Under the pieces are notes generated by a model that was not told the DNA's origin, searched no databases, and was given only the letters and a program-made list of their open reading frames with translations. Source: Lutjanus erythropterus (taxonomy: Eukaryota > Chordata > Actinopteri > Lutjaniformes > Lutjanidae). From it: 64,000 nt of DNA. Position numbers and translations under genes: made by a program. Shown here one piece after another: positions 24,400-36,400 of the stretch. Position 1 is the stretch's first letter. Every line of letters begins with the position of its first letter. The stretch spans positions 7,041,751-7,105,750 of the forward strand of contig CM034608.1 of the NCBI GenBank assembly GCA_020091685.1, written 5' to 3'.

Positions 24400-24463
24400 A
24401 CGCCGCCTGCGAATCAATAAATGTGACGTAATCGCGGGTGGGCGGGGTTTACGTTCAGGCACC
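24400..24463 (+). promoter_or_regulatory. ehmt1: ehmt1 core promoter / 5' UTR
   Basis: A CpG-containing stretch just before the ATG contains TGACGTAA (CRE/ATF-like, 24423-24430), a GC-box-like GGGCGGGG (24440-24447) and a good Kozak context caccATGG. No TATA box is visible. CpG-rich sequence continues into intron 1 to about 24.8 kb. The exact start site is not determinable here. Confidence 0.55.
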
Positions 24464-24484
24464 ATGGCTTCGGTTGGACCCGAG
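24464..24484 (+). CDS. ehmt1: ehmt1 exon 1 (MASVGPE)
   Basis: This is a seven-codon first coding exon with strong Kozak context and donor GAG|gtgagt, phase 0. It joins in frame to exon 2. Very short first coding exons behind CpG promoters are common in this type of gene. Conservation of the peptide cannot be judged here. Confidence 0.75.
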
Positions 24485-27400
24485 GTGAGTGTGTGAGCCC
24501 TATCTACCTCGCGCTTGTTTTACTTTCATACTGTTTTACGGGCCTTGGAAAAAGTGTTTCGCCCCGGCAGCCAGAGACAACCCTTTAAACGGACGAACTG
24601 TCGGTGCGGATGCGTGGTTTTGTCGTAAATTGCCCGCTGCCAGCTTGGAGTCTCTTGCTTTTGTGCTGGACCGGAGGGCAATTGAATGTGCAGGAAGATG
24701 CTGCACCCCGGAACCTGTATGATTCGTCCTGGCGCGTTGTGGGGTCCTCTCTGGAGTGTGGTCATTCATGGTCCAGGTTCACGTCACTGTCCTGCTTGTG
24801 TCCAGCTTTAGCGGTTCAAAATAAACTGTGGATACATATGCACGCGTTTTTAGCCAATATTATTCATGGTTTTCGCTGTATTGTCTGTCACCGGCTTCCT
24901 GGTGGCTAGGTTGTAGCCACACTGATGTTTAGCTAGCCGCTAGCAGCCGTGCTAGTTAGCAGACTGTGCACACTTTGTCAAATCCACACCAAAAACTGAT
25001 TCTTGAGATTAACATCTTCTTTTAATGAGAGTGGCTAGTCTCTGTGTAATTTGCACTAATACGACTAAATGATCTATTGATATTGTTCTGTTTCTTTATG
25101 ATGTGAAGTCTGTTAGCTACATGATAATTGATGCAGTCAAATGAAGGCAACATTGGCGGTGCTCCTACAACCTCCCGCTGTAAACAAACCGGGTTTGAAG
25201 CTTTTTGCATGATGATTTTTTCATATTAAGCTTTTAATAGGCATTATCCTCCTGGCATAGGCTTGTCTTTTGTTATCTGTCTGCAGTTGCTGTCATGGCT
25301 TTCAGTCGGAGTGAACCAGTCCAGATTTGGCTGTAACAAGTTGCATTGTTGTCGTTTTAAGAAGGTTTCATCAAATAAAGGTGGGCCGATCGAGCCGATC
25401 GCTTGCCTATAATAGCACTGAAGTGTACAAATGTGTCAGACATTCAGTCTTTGTTTCTTTTTCTTTTTGTCAGAGATAGGGTCCAGTGTTATTCGGCAGA
25501 GGTCGCTCGAACAGCGCTGAGATGATCTCTGCTCAGCAGTGCTCAGAGTATCTGATGTGTTGCAAAGAAAGGTGTGGGGCACTGAGCTATGCAGTCACTT
25601 CCTTTGCACTCACAACTTTGTCTTGTCTGCTTGTGATAGGTTCATGCATGTGACACATATATACAATGGGTGCCCTTAAAGGGTCAATTCACATCTTAAT
25701 TACTAAAAGCATATTTTTATTTTTAGTGGTATCTAGTGGAGGTGCACAGTAAGGAAATATGGAGTATTTCGACATTATATTTGTGATACCGTGTCGATTC
25801 TTAAAACACTGTATCGTGATATCGTAATTCATGCAAAGAGTCATGGCAATGCTTCATTTTGCATTTTGTGTGTTTAAATAGCACTGCAAGATAGCAGTGC
25901 TGTTACCTAGTTTCCCTGATTACATTAAAAAGTTTTTTTTTATTCAAATTGTATATGTAGGTTGTTTTGTTCTTAATACAATGACAGTTTTCCTAAAATT
26001 GGATTATGAAGTAGCTATATATCATCTTGCTTACAGTATCGCCATATATTGCAATATATTGAATTCTAACTCTTGTGTTGTGAGATATTTATATTGCCAG
26101 ATTCTTGCCAATACGCAGCTCTAGTGCACAGACATGTCGTTTTTTTATTTGAAGCATTAGTGTGAAATTCCTATGGCATGTATCTGTTCAACCAAATAAA
26201 TGATCTGTCTCTGTATATAGTATGTAGATAGATGACCAGAAGTGCGCATGGTATATGCAGGAAGTCATGCAATTGTATTTTTTCAACATAATATTCATTA
26301 ACAAGGCAGCTGTTGTGCTTATCATGACAGGATCAAAATGATTTAATATTGATATATAATTAATTAAGAAACATATATTCACACTGTTAAACCCTGCTTT
26401 TCATATTTCTCTTTCTTTTTATTTTCAAGCTAAACTTTTTCTGAACTGTCCACCACTCTTTAACTTGGGGATTGTGAAAAATCAGATACTGACAAAAGGT
26501 TTTATAAATCCAAAGATTCTGTTCTGCATTGTAAATAGAAACACTGCAGATATACAAGTATATAAAATACCCTTCAGTTCAGTAATCTTGGTGCATGAAA
26601 TAATTGAGGAAGGTAGATAAGACCATTTTTAGCTATACCCAGGTAATCGGGGGAACTGACTTTTTCTGAATAATAATGAGCAACTTTGGATAGATGAAAT
26701 ATGTTTCCATTGCATTATTTGTGCTTTCCAGAATAACTTGTTTGGATTCGGGTGCATACCTAGTATCTATCCATGCAGATAGTTTTGATTTCATTTGTTG
26801 ATAATGTTGAATTTCTGTGAATATATTTTCATTGTGCTCAAAGCACTGAAAAATTACATTTGAAAAACTTAACAGCAGCTTGTCTCTGCAGAGGGCTGCA
26901 CCAAATAGTTAGACGCTTTGTTCATAATGCTAATAACAATAGCATGACATTTGAATTCTAAACCGACTTGTAGTTAAATGCAGCTTTTTTTTCTTTTTTG
27001 CATGTCTATTCGTTCTGGTTAAACCCGTTATTTCTGTACAGTTGCAGAGAAAGATTAGACTAGACTGATATTAGATTAGATAGAATTACAGTCCAGTGGT
27101 GGCTGTTTAGGATTGTTTCTGACATGTAATCCAAACATTTCCAGTAACTCCAGAGCATGGTGAAGTCCAAAGGTCAAAATTTATTGAAAAGAGATACATG
27201 TAATTACTTTCAAAATTCACAACATGGTTTTATCTAACAAAATGGTCTGTGTCAGTCCATATTTGTTGGCGTTTAGCCTTTCAAACACAACATTTTCACT
27301 GCTGTCAAAAGACTGTTTGCTCTCCCACTTGCTGCACACAAAGGGAGACATGTGCCTGGTGGTTAAGGTGGTCTAGCAGCAGTTTAACAGCATCATAAAT

Positions 27401-30400
27401 TCCATGTATGTTGGCAAACTTGACAAGTTATGTTATGACGAGGACTTTATTCCGATAGGTCAGTTTATTAAAATTAAGGCTTGTCTTTGAGGATAGTTGA
27501 ATTGTGTGTTAGCGATTGAAGTTGTAATGTTAATTTCACTACTTGAAATGACAAAGAAAGAGGAAAACATTTTACTTCCTGTGTGAAGCCCTAGTTTCAA
27601 CAGACTTCATTTGCATTGTTCACACTGATAGCAGATGGCTACCCAGAGAATGATTAGCAGGACATTAACAACAAGTTATTTCACAATAAAAGTTCAGGTC
27701 AAGCCTCAGCTGCGTCTACAATACTCCACTATGCAGATGACACAAATCAGCAAACCAATAATGATCATAATCAACAAAAATGCGATAGAGTTCAGTTTGA
27801 GGTAAGGTCGTATTGAGTACAGGGTGCCTGTATAGCTTTGCATTGCTTTGCACAGGTGTTTCTAATTTCCTGGTTTCTTGGTGTACAGTGTGTATGTATG
27901 GGTTTCATTGAGCATTCAGTTCATGTGTGCATTGAGACAGGAGACACAGCAGCAGAAGAGGCTTGGTTGAATGTCAAGCAGTGCTGTGGACTCCTGCAGT
28001 TGACGAACATTTTTGAGGTGAAATGGCCATATGACAGATACCAGCCTGCTAATGTCAGGTCTTCTCACACATCTCCCAAGAATTGTATGGATATAATGGT
28101 GCTGCTACAAGGCTATGTGTAACAATTAGGGATGTGCCGATCACATTTTTTTGCCCCCGAGTCCGAGTCATTTGATTTTGAGTATCTACCGATACCGAGT
28201 CCCGATCCGATACTTCAGCAATGCATTAATAAGAAGAAGAAAAAAAAGAGAACACATCCACATTTCCACCACGCAAAATGCCCAATTTACACACATTACA
28301 AGTGGCTGTTGCACTGCCTTCGCTGTCCAGTTTAAAATACCTCCAAACTGCAGACATTTTCGCTGTCCTGAGGTCACACGTTTGCCCTGCGTTAGCCTAC
28401 TAACTACCAGCTCACTACTATTATGTTGTCTGAATTCCCCACCTGCCGTAAATTGTGACGTTTACGGTGTTGATTCCGTCTGTGCAACGATGAATATTGA
28501 TGTTGTGGAACTTATTAAAATTAAAACTAAACCATTGTCATTCCATTTGACAATCTCTTTGTACTTCAGGATGAATTTGAAATGTGAACATGGCCATGCT
28601 TGTTGTTTTGTAAGGTTAAATCCGATCATTTCCACCCGATTCTGATCGTTTGAAAATCAAGTGATCGGCCCTGATTTCCAATCACGTGATCAGATCGGGA
28701 CATCCCTAGTAACAATCAAAAAATTATCACAAATATTTTCAGACATTGCAAAAAATAGGTATTTGTAAGACCAGAACCATTCATTAAACAGATCCCTACA
28801 TCATCAGGTATAGTTGATATGATGCAATTTGATTGATTGCAAGGGCTTTGGAAGAAAATCATCCTCAACAACTCTGAATCAATTCAGTTTCAAAAATTGA
28901 TCCTTGTATGTCATTATTAAGATTATACTTTTACAATGCTATATTGACAGACAGGGAGTAACTGAGCGGAAAGGGTCCAGTGCAATGCACTACATGCACC
29001 CACTAGATGTAGGCCTGCCTGTCTTTAATGAAGACAAGTGTTGTTGCGCAACCTGCACGTGCTGCTCACCCTTATAAAATGTCCAGCCAACACTGATAGG
29101 GCAAAGAAAACACTATTTCATCTTAAATGACCTGCATTGTGGGTTGTGTCTGCCATTACTGTCATTGTAATCAGTTAGTTTAACTGCCAGTTATTGTTTC
29201 AAATGCACTTCAGTGGACTGAAAGATATGAGTGAATTAGAGCAGCACACTCGGTAGAGATCTCTGCCAGGTGTGTCTGGGGTCATATGGGTGGGGAACTG
29301 GGATTGCAGGCCAGACTGTGTCCAGTGTGTTATGATAAGACTAATGGGATGATGAGGAGACAATATGCATGTTACATTATCAAGGTGAAAGCAGAGAAGA
29401 CAGGCTATCAGGAGTCAAACTTCAGACACAGTGTCCAATGTTGTAAAGACCACACAAAATAAAATCCCTCCCTACATCTCAGACTACTGCCAAACAAAGA
29501 AGAGTGGAATCTCCCTCAGTTGTTCCTCCTGGCTTCCTTATAGTCAAAATGGTGAAAATAACAAAAATGGGGATTTTTAAAATCTGGTATCATGCACTAC
29601 TTATGTGTATCATAACATATAAGGTATGGACTTCAGATACTCCAAATCAAGATGAGACCAAATTTTTCTATAGACGTCACCTCAGGGTTCAACTTTCAAT
29701 GTCATCTTCTTCTTTCACTCTCCTGGTCAGGCAAATGGGTCAGAAATCCATTTGCCCAAAGTCAGTTTTAATTGCCCCTATTCAAATTGTTTTATTTGAT
29801 AGCAATTATCAAAAAAACAACAAATAGGACCTAGTAACTAATAACTGCCTGCCTCATGTTTTGTCCAAGCACTGGCAAGACCTCGTAAGAGAAGTTCTTA
29901 CCCAGCCCTCCTAACTGCCGTACAAGTGAGATGCTGTTGGTTCTTGTCATGGTACTTTAGCAACATTTAAAGGGCCCTTGACGTGCCTTTGAAAAACGAC
30001 CCCATTTTATTTGCTTTGCGCTCAGATTTGCAGCAAACTGTGCACCCATAATCTTCTAATGCTGCCCAACTTAAGTCCTGTTTCCAGGATAGTTGAAATT
30101 CTTGCTTGTGCTTCAGCTCATTAACATCGTCTTTACCTGACGACATTTTTTGCCCAGATGTTACTGCGCATGTGCAATACAGGTGAGAGGAAGCAAGATA
30201 ACTCATCCCTAAGGTACTTCCATTATCATCTGCTGAAAAAAAACAATGGGCCTCATGCAAGAACCATTCGTACGAACAGATTTGTTCTTAAGTTGTGTGT
30301 ATGAGTGATTTAGATGGACTTGTTGCATTCACCAGTTTTCTCGTATTTTGAATTTTTTTTCAGATACAAACACAATTTACCAGATCTGTTGAAGGACTCG

Positions 30401-33400
30401 TGGAGTTAGCCTGCTGTTATCAAAACCAAAGTTTTTCACTCATGACCTTATATGTCATTAGTTTGAAGACATTTTGAGTCTGAAAAATAACTCGCACTTC
30501 ATAGTTATGTTGACATTATTCTGTTTGACTGATTTCAAGTCAGCCTATCATCAGTAATTTAATAATGTTTTATTGCTTACTGTCAGGTGTATTGGCCGTA
30601 TATCTTCAAATGCAGATTTATGAAGTTGCTGTCCATGGGGACATCCTCCCTTATTGTGTCCTCTGTCTCTGCGATGGAAACTTCTTCTTGGCTCCCTCCT
30701 CCCATTGCAGTAATTGATTGCCCCTTGCTTTGATGAGGTGTTTTTTTCTTTTCATTGAAGCCATTTTCATATCGAGACATTTTTTCCCTTTTATTTTAGT
30801 TTGACCCTCAGGTAACATGGCCTTAAAAGCACTCATTTTGCCATTCTTTGCTTTAGCAGATCCCTTGATTTTACTGCTGACACTATTAAAATGACTGATT
30901 TTGCTTTATGACCCTTATGTTATCACCTGAACCAGAATGTCAAACTCCGAACATATAAGGAAGTGGGGCCTTATATGGTATTATTGAGGGGTTAATTATG
31001 CTAATTTACGAGCCTGCACAAGCTCTCAGTTGAGCATAAGTGGACCGTTTACAGTTATTTGAAGTTAGGAGTATTTGCTGAATTTGACTGGGTATGTCTG
31101 TGCGAGCCCTTGCATTAGACATGTTGTGTTTAATTCTTTTTTTAACACTTGCCTAATGGGGCAAGTGATTTACTAGGTTTAGTAGTCTGACGTAGCATTT
31201 TACTTGCCCCCAGGCAAGTGGGCAGTCTTTCTTGTTGAGCCCTGTCAATGCAGCCATGAGAGGTAGCACAGAAAATATTAGGCTGATGGGTCCAGTAGTA
31301 TATGAGGTTAGCTGCAGACGGACACATGCACAAACACGATCAAATGTCCTCCTACACCTGGTGGATATAATGATGTGGTACACAGTGCATCACAGTCTCA
31401 AGTTGAGTAAAATGTGCGAAACACTGGTATGATCTTTTTCCATGATGGAATAAGTCCATATTAGAGATGTTCTGAGGTGATCTGGGCATATATTAATGAA
31501 TATGAATGGATTGGATCCTCTTTTTGATTGTACCCTGTTATTCCAAAATGAAACTTGGTTGTTGTCTGGTTAAAGTGCTTTCTGCAAGCTGGTGTCTGTC
31601 CTCAGCCAAAGATAATTTGTAAGGGGAAAACCTTTTCTCTGTAACACCACTGAACAATCAAGTGTTTGCTGGTGTTCAAACAACTCCAGAGTGATAAGCT
31701 GTTCGCACCACATCAGCGATTTCAACTTATCAGCTATGGTTTTGAACCAGGACCTTCGGTAGGCTATTGGGATCAACAAGCTTGTGAGAAATTAGGTGTC
31801 TCAGATTAATTAGGCAACAACTAAGTAAATTTATTAGTATAGATTGCTGTTGACAGATACCCAAAAGGTAGGCCCCACAATGATTGATCACCAATTGTTA
31901 TTGGACGATGTACACAATTGGGAAATGGGGATGAGTGCTTTCTAGTTGCCGATTGTGAGAACCAATCGATGTCACAAAACTCTTGAGACACTTCTTAGCT
32001 GAGCTGATGTCGTTGCATGCTAAGTAACCTAAAGTAGCACTTCACCCCAAAAGGATTTCTATATCAGTTACCCAGTGTTGCCTTGACTCCCTGAAGATTT
32101 TTTTTTTTTAACCTTGCATACCAGCGGTGCCACGTGACTATAGACTGAATCAAAAACACACGATCCAAACTTGTTGGAAGCTGATGGTACTCCTGTGATT
32201 AAACTATTTATCTATTCATATGCTCAATATTTCCAAAACACCTTGCTAGTGAAATAATTTCTGGTGGAAAGATAGGTAGATAAACACACACATGCATGTG
32301 GAGCTGTGCAGTCACACAGCATTTATAGTCCAGGTTTTGTTGCAACCTAGTGGACTTCCCAATACCCTACAAATCAGTCAAACTTATCTATAGTGGCAGT
32401 AGATATAGATAGGGCTGTGATGATATGTATTTGTTCTTATGCAGTGACAAAACAACATATTCCCGCAGGATGGCTGTTTCCCACAACTGGCCAAATAATT
32501 ATGTTTTATTGGATTTATAGGGCTGTGTGCTGCAAGCAAGTGAGGGAGAGGAAGCAAGCAGTGGACTGAGAGTAATGGTGCAGCTAGCAGAGCAGAGCAG
32601 TATGCTGTAAGTCTAGCAGTAAATGTACAGTATAGGTTACAGTGTGTTGGCTAATAGTGTTGGGCGATGTCTACCACATTGGAATATGATGACGTCCATG
32701 GTGAAACATTGCGATGGATGATGATATAGTTGCTGGGTCTAAGTTTTCATTTAGGCACCAAATGTCTGTAAGTTGGTTGTGTTAAAAAGAGAAAATGATA
32801 AACACGTCATGGACACATAGTGCAATGACCAGCAACAACAGCTTCTTTTAATTTTCTCTCCCACATGTCAAAAATCGAACTTAGGCAACAACTTTATGGC
32901 CGTTCTGAGGAGACACACTACCTCAAATACAGATGTTTTTTAAATCGGGATGTTACGATGGTAGAGAGCTCAGTGGTTGATAACCAGCCACCATGATGGA
33001 TGATGGCATCAATCATGGCAATAACCCTAATGATGGTAATGAGCTCAGCCCCGCAGTACGGATCACATGACCAGTATGACCGGTGGTAATGTGGTGCTTG
33101 TCAGTCGCATGATTAGAGATGTACTGACTGACTAGAGAAGTAGCTGGTTTTCAGTATGACTGGCCCAGTCTGGTGACCAGGTGGTCAGCGTCACATATTC
33201 AATTCTTTGCTGTATGATGGTCACATCTTGCATACAGCAGCACAGACAAATGTCACAGCCACTCAGACACATGCGTGCATGCAGTCGGCGTTATTGCCAG
33301 TTTCAATGAACAGGATAAAGAAAAGACAGTATACAAGGAGATGGAGCAGCTGATGGTGTCGCAGAACAACTGTAAATTTCTAGCTATTCAGGCTAATGTT

Positions 33401-36400
33401 AGCCAGCAGCAGATTACTGCACACAGTCTGACAGTTAAAATCTCACCTTCTGTTCTGGCTGAAGAATAAACAACATGTGTTGATGTGTCTCCTCAAACAT
33501 TTTGTCATTCAGATTTGTTTAACTTCTTCTGTTTTTCTCACCGTGCAGACAGACTGTTGCACCACGCCTGTCTCTGGTTTGTTTACATCTGCTTCCACAA
33601 GATCACATGAGCTCATGTTTCCCATGAGATCTCTCAAGATCGTGCTCCCCTCTGCTGCATTATGTCAATATAATAATATAAAATACAATTTTTATTTATT
33701 TATTTTATTTTTCATTACAAAAATTTTTGTGTATTGTGCCAATTATAGTTATTAGAAAGACTGAAAATCAGAATTCGCCAAAAGCAGAATTGACAGGTCA
33801 GACCCTTATTAAGTCAAAAATTGCAATTGGTGCGTCTCTAGTCAAATGCCTAGATATAGATGCCAGAACCTGTAACAAAACATGTGATCGGGATCGGCCA
33901 CGTATGGGCCGATATAGCTCATAGATGATTTGCAATTGGGATCAGCGGCAGAAAAACGCAATCATGGCATCTAACTGTCAGTCCATCCAATAGTTGACAC
34001 GCTTCACTCTAAACCAAATATGTCAAACTCATAGAGGACACAACTACCATCCAGTAGTTGTCAACATATTTAATTCCAAACCAAAAAAGTTAACCTCATG
34101 GTGGTGCTGGAGGACGAGTCTGGGGATCACAAAAATCAGTTGGCTTCATCCTCTGGTGACCATGAATTTCTGTAGCAATATGTCATGGCAGTCCATCTAG
34201 CAGCCTAGTTGTTATTTCAGGCTGGACCAAAGTGCTCCATAGAGCCATGCTGTGACCATGGCCAAACAACTCCACAGCAGGGCTGTTGATATGACTACAG
34301 AGGAGGCCTTGTTATAGTCTGTCGTCTGCTTGGCTTCATTATTGTGGTCTTGTTGCCATTGAGTAAGACCTCTGATCTGTCTCTTCATCGTGTATAATCA
34401 CAACGCACAACAACATTATAGACATCAACTTTGAATCCTTTTTGTAACTCATATGGGCACAAACATTTGTTATGCTGTAGTTAAAATGGGTTTCACATTA
34501 CAGTAATGCCCCAGGTATTCTTGTATACAGGGTGAGGCTTTGTCATTGTCAGTCAGTGAGTGGCCTGCTTTTGTTTTGTGGGTGTTCCAGTGCTCATAGG
34601 TAACTGCTCTGCAGCCTAATTATGTCTTAACGTAACACCTCGCTTTCCACCTATCCCGTGTACAGTATCTGTACGACGTTCTGTATCTTTACTTTCTCGC
34701 TACTCTGCCATGATTGGAGAGGAGAACTTTATTATCTACTTTGTTTTAGCCTTGAGTCTTGAAAGTTAATAAACCTTTGATAAAAAATGTCATTGCTCAG
34801 CTGTGAAACAGGAGAAGCAGCCAGTATCTCTACATCTACATTCCTACGTGTCTGAGATGTTCCCTCAGGAGAAAATACATACTTTGCAAAGCGACAGCCC
34901 TCTACTATTTTCTGATTATCAGTTTATCCAAAAAAGCCAGACATTCACTAGTTACAGTACCTCAAATGTGAGAATTTGCTGCTTTTCTCTCATTTATTTT
35001 TTAATGTGGGAAAACCAAAACATGATTATTATTATGATTATTAGGTGTAGTCTTGAATGTAAACAATCAGACAATCAGCAAGAGACCTCATGAAATAAAA
35101 AGACCTGACAACAATAGAAAGTCTTCTAGTATTGTATGTTTGTATTCACTCAGTTTTTTTTCTGAGCACAACAGAATACTTGTGTTTATCTGTTCTGTTC
35201 CTTTTGTGGTTGCTTTTGGAACTTGTCCTCGTCAATGGCAGCTCGGCCTGTTACTTCATCTGTGTCTTAATATCTGTTGCATGGCCTGGCAGCGTTGCAT
35301 TTTGCTGTCTTCACCAGCCTCGGGCTCAGCGGAGACAAAGAATTCTCCTGTTGAGACGATCGGATGTGGCCTGATGTCCACGATTGAAAACCTTTGGCTC
35401 CCCAGGCTCCTCGCATCCGGTTTGTTTCAGGGCTTTTACTCTTTTACCTACCATTTTTCCCCCCCTCTCTCTTCTGTTGAAGCTCTTAAAGTGTCTGTGC
35501 AAACACACCGGCTATGAAGCCCTTTTCTCCCAGCAACAACAACAAGAAAAAATGAGTGGCAATCGTCAAGGAAGGAAATAGCAGCAGTAGAATAAGAACA
35601 TGGGGATGATATTGAAAGAAAATCAGTGAGTGATTCTAGCTATTTTTTAATAAAACTACACTAATATTAGCATGAAGTGTGAGATAAAAATACATAGCAG
35701 GGTATGTGTCAAGCAGGGTTTTTTTCAATGTCTTATTGGTTATTTAGTATTTGTAAGGTGAGTCTGTTTCAGTGGATGTCTTCAGTGGCAATGAGGTCTT
35801 CCAGTTTAAAGACATGGAGTGGTGTTACAGTTTGAACTGACTGAGCATGCTCTGTGGAGACCCTCTGAAGAGGAGGACCGACAGAGGGAGCCACCAGGTC
35901 ACATGACCAACGAGGTGAATGTGCATGCGGGGAAAGAAAAGGAAAAGAGGAACAATCTGTTCGACACATTCTCGCTCTCTCTCCCTCTCTCTGTCCTCCC
36001 TCTTCCCTCTCTCTCACACACACACTCTCTCCCTCACACACACTCCCTCTCTGTCGCCTTCTTCTCCTCAATGGAGGCCATGAGAAGAAAGCAGGTATGA
36101 TGCTTCCTGGAGGCACACAAGGGAAAAGACATGTTAGCTTTATACTCTTCACCCTTGTTTGGAACGGTCTGAGGAGATGCACAGTCTTGCCTCTGAGCTC
36201 CTTTTAGCCAGAGTAAAGTTACAATCAATGGGTTTAAGCTCTTGCTGTCTTCTCGATGAGATGGTTTCTCACTTTGTAAGATGCTGCTTCTCGAGACAGT
36301 TACAGTTGCTTTATCAGCAGCTGATGTTTCCTGAAATCGAGGACTTAATCTTGTGGAGCAATGTTTTTTTTTTTTTTTTTTCTGGTAGGAGTGCTGCTTT

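Noticed and set aside
28151..28645. 164-codon plus-strand open frame
   Set aside because: It lies wholly inside the non-autonomous hAT element (28127-28708), has no transposase or other domain features and no splice context.
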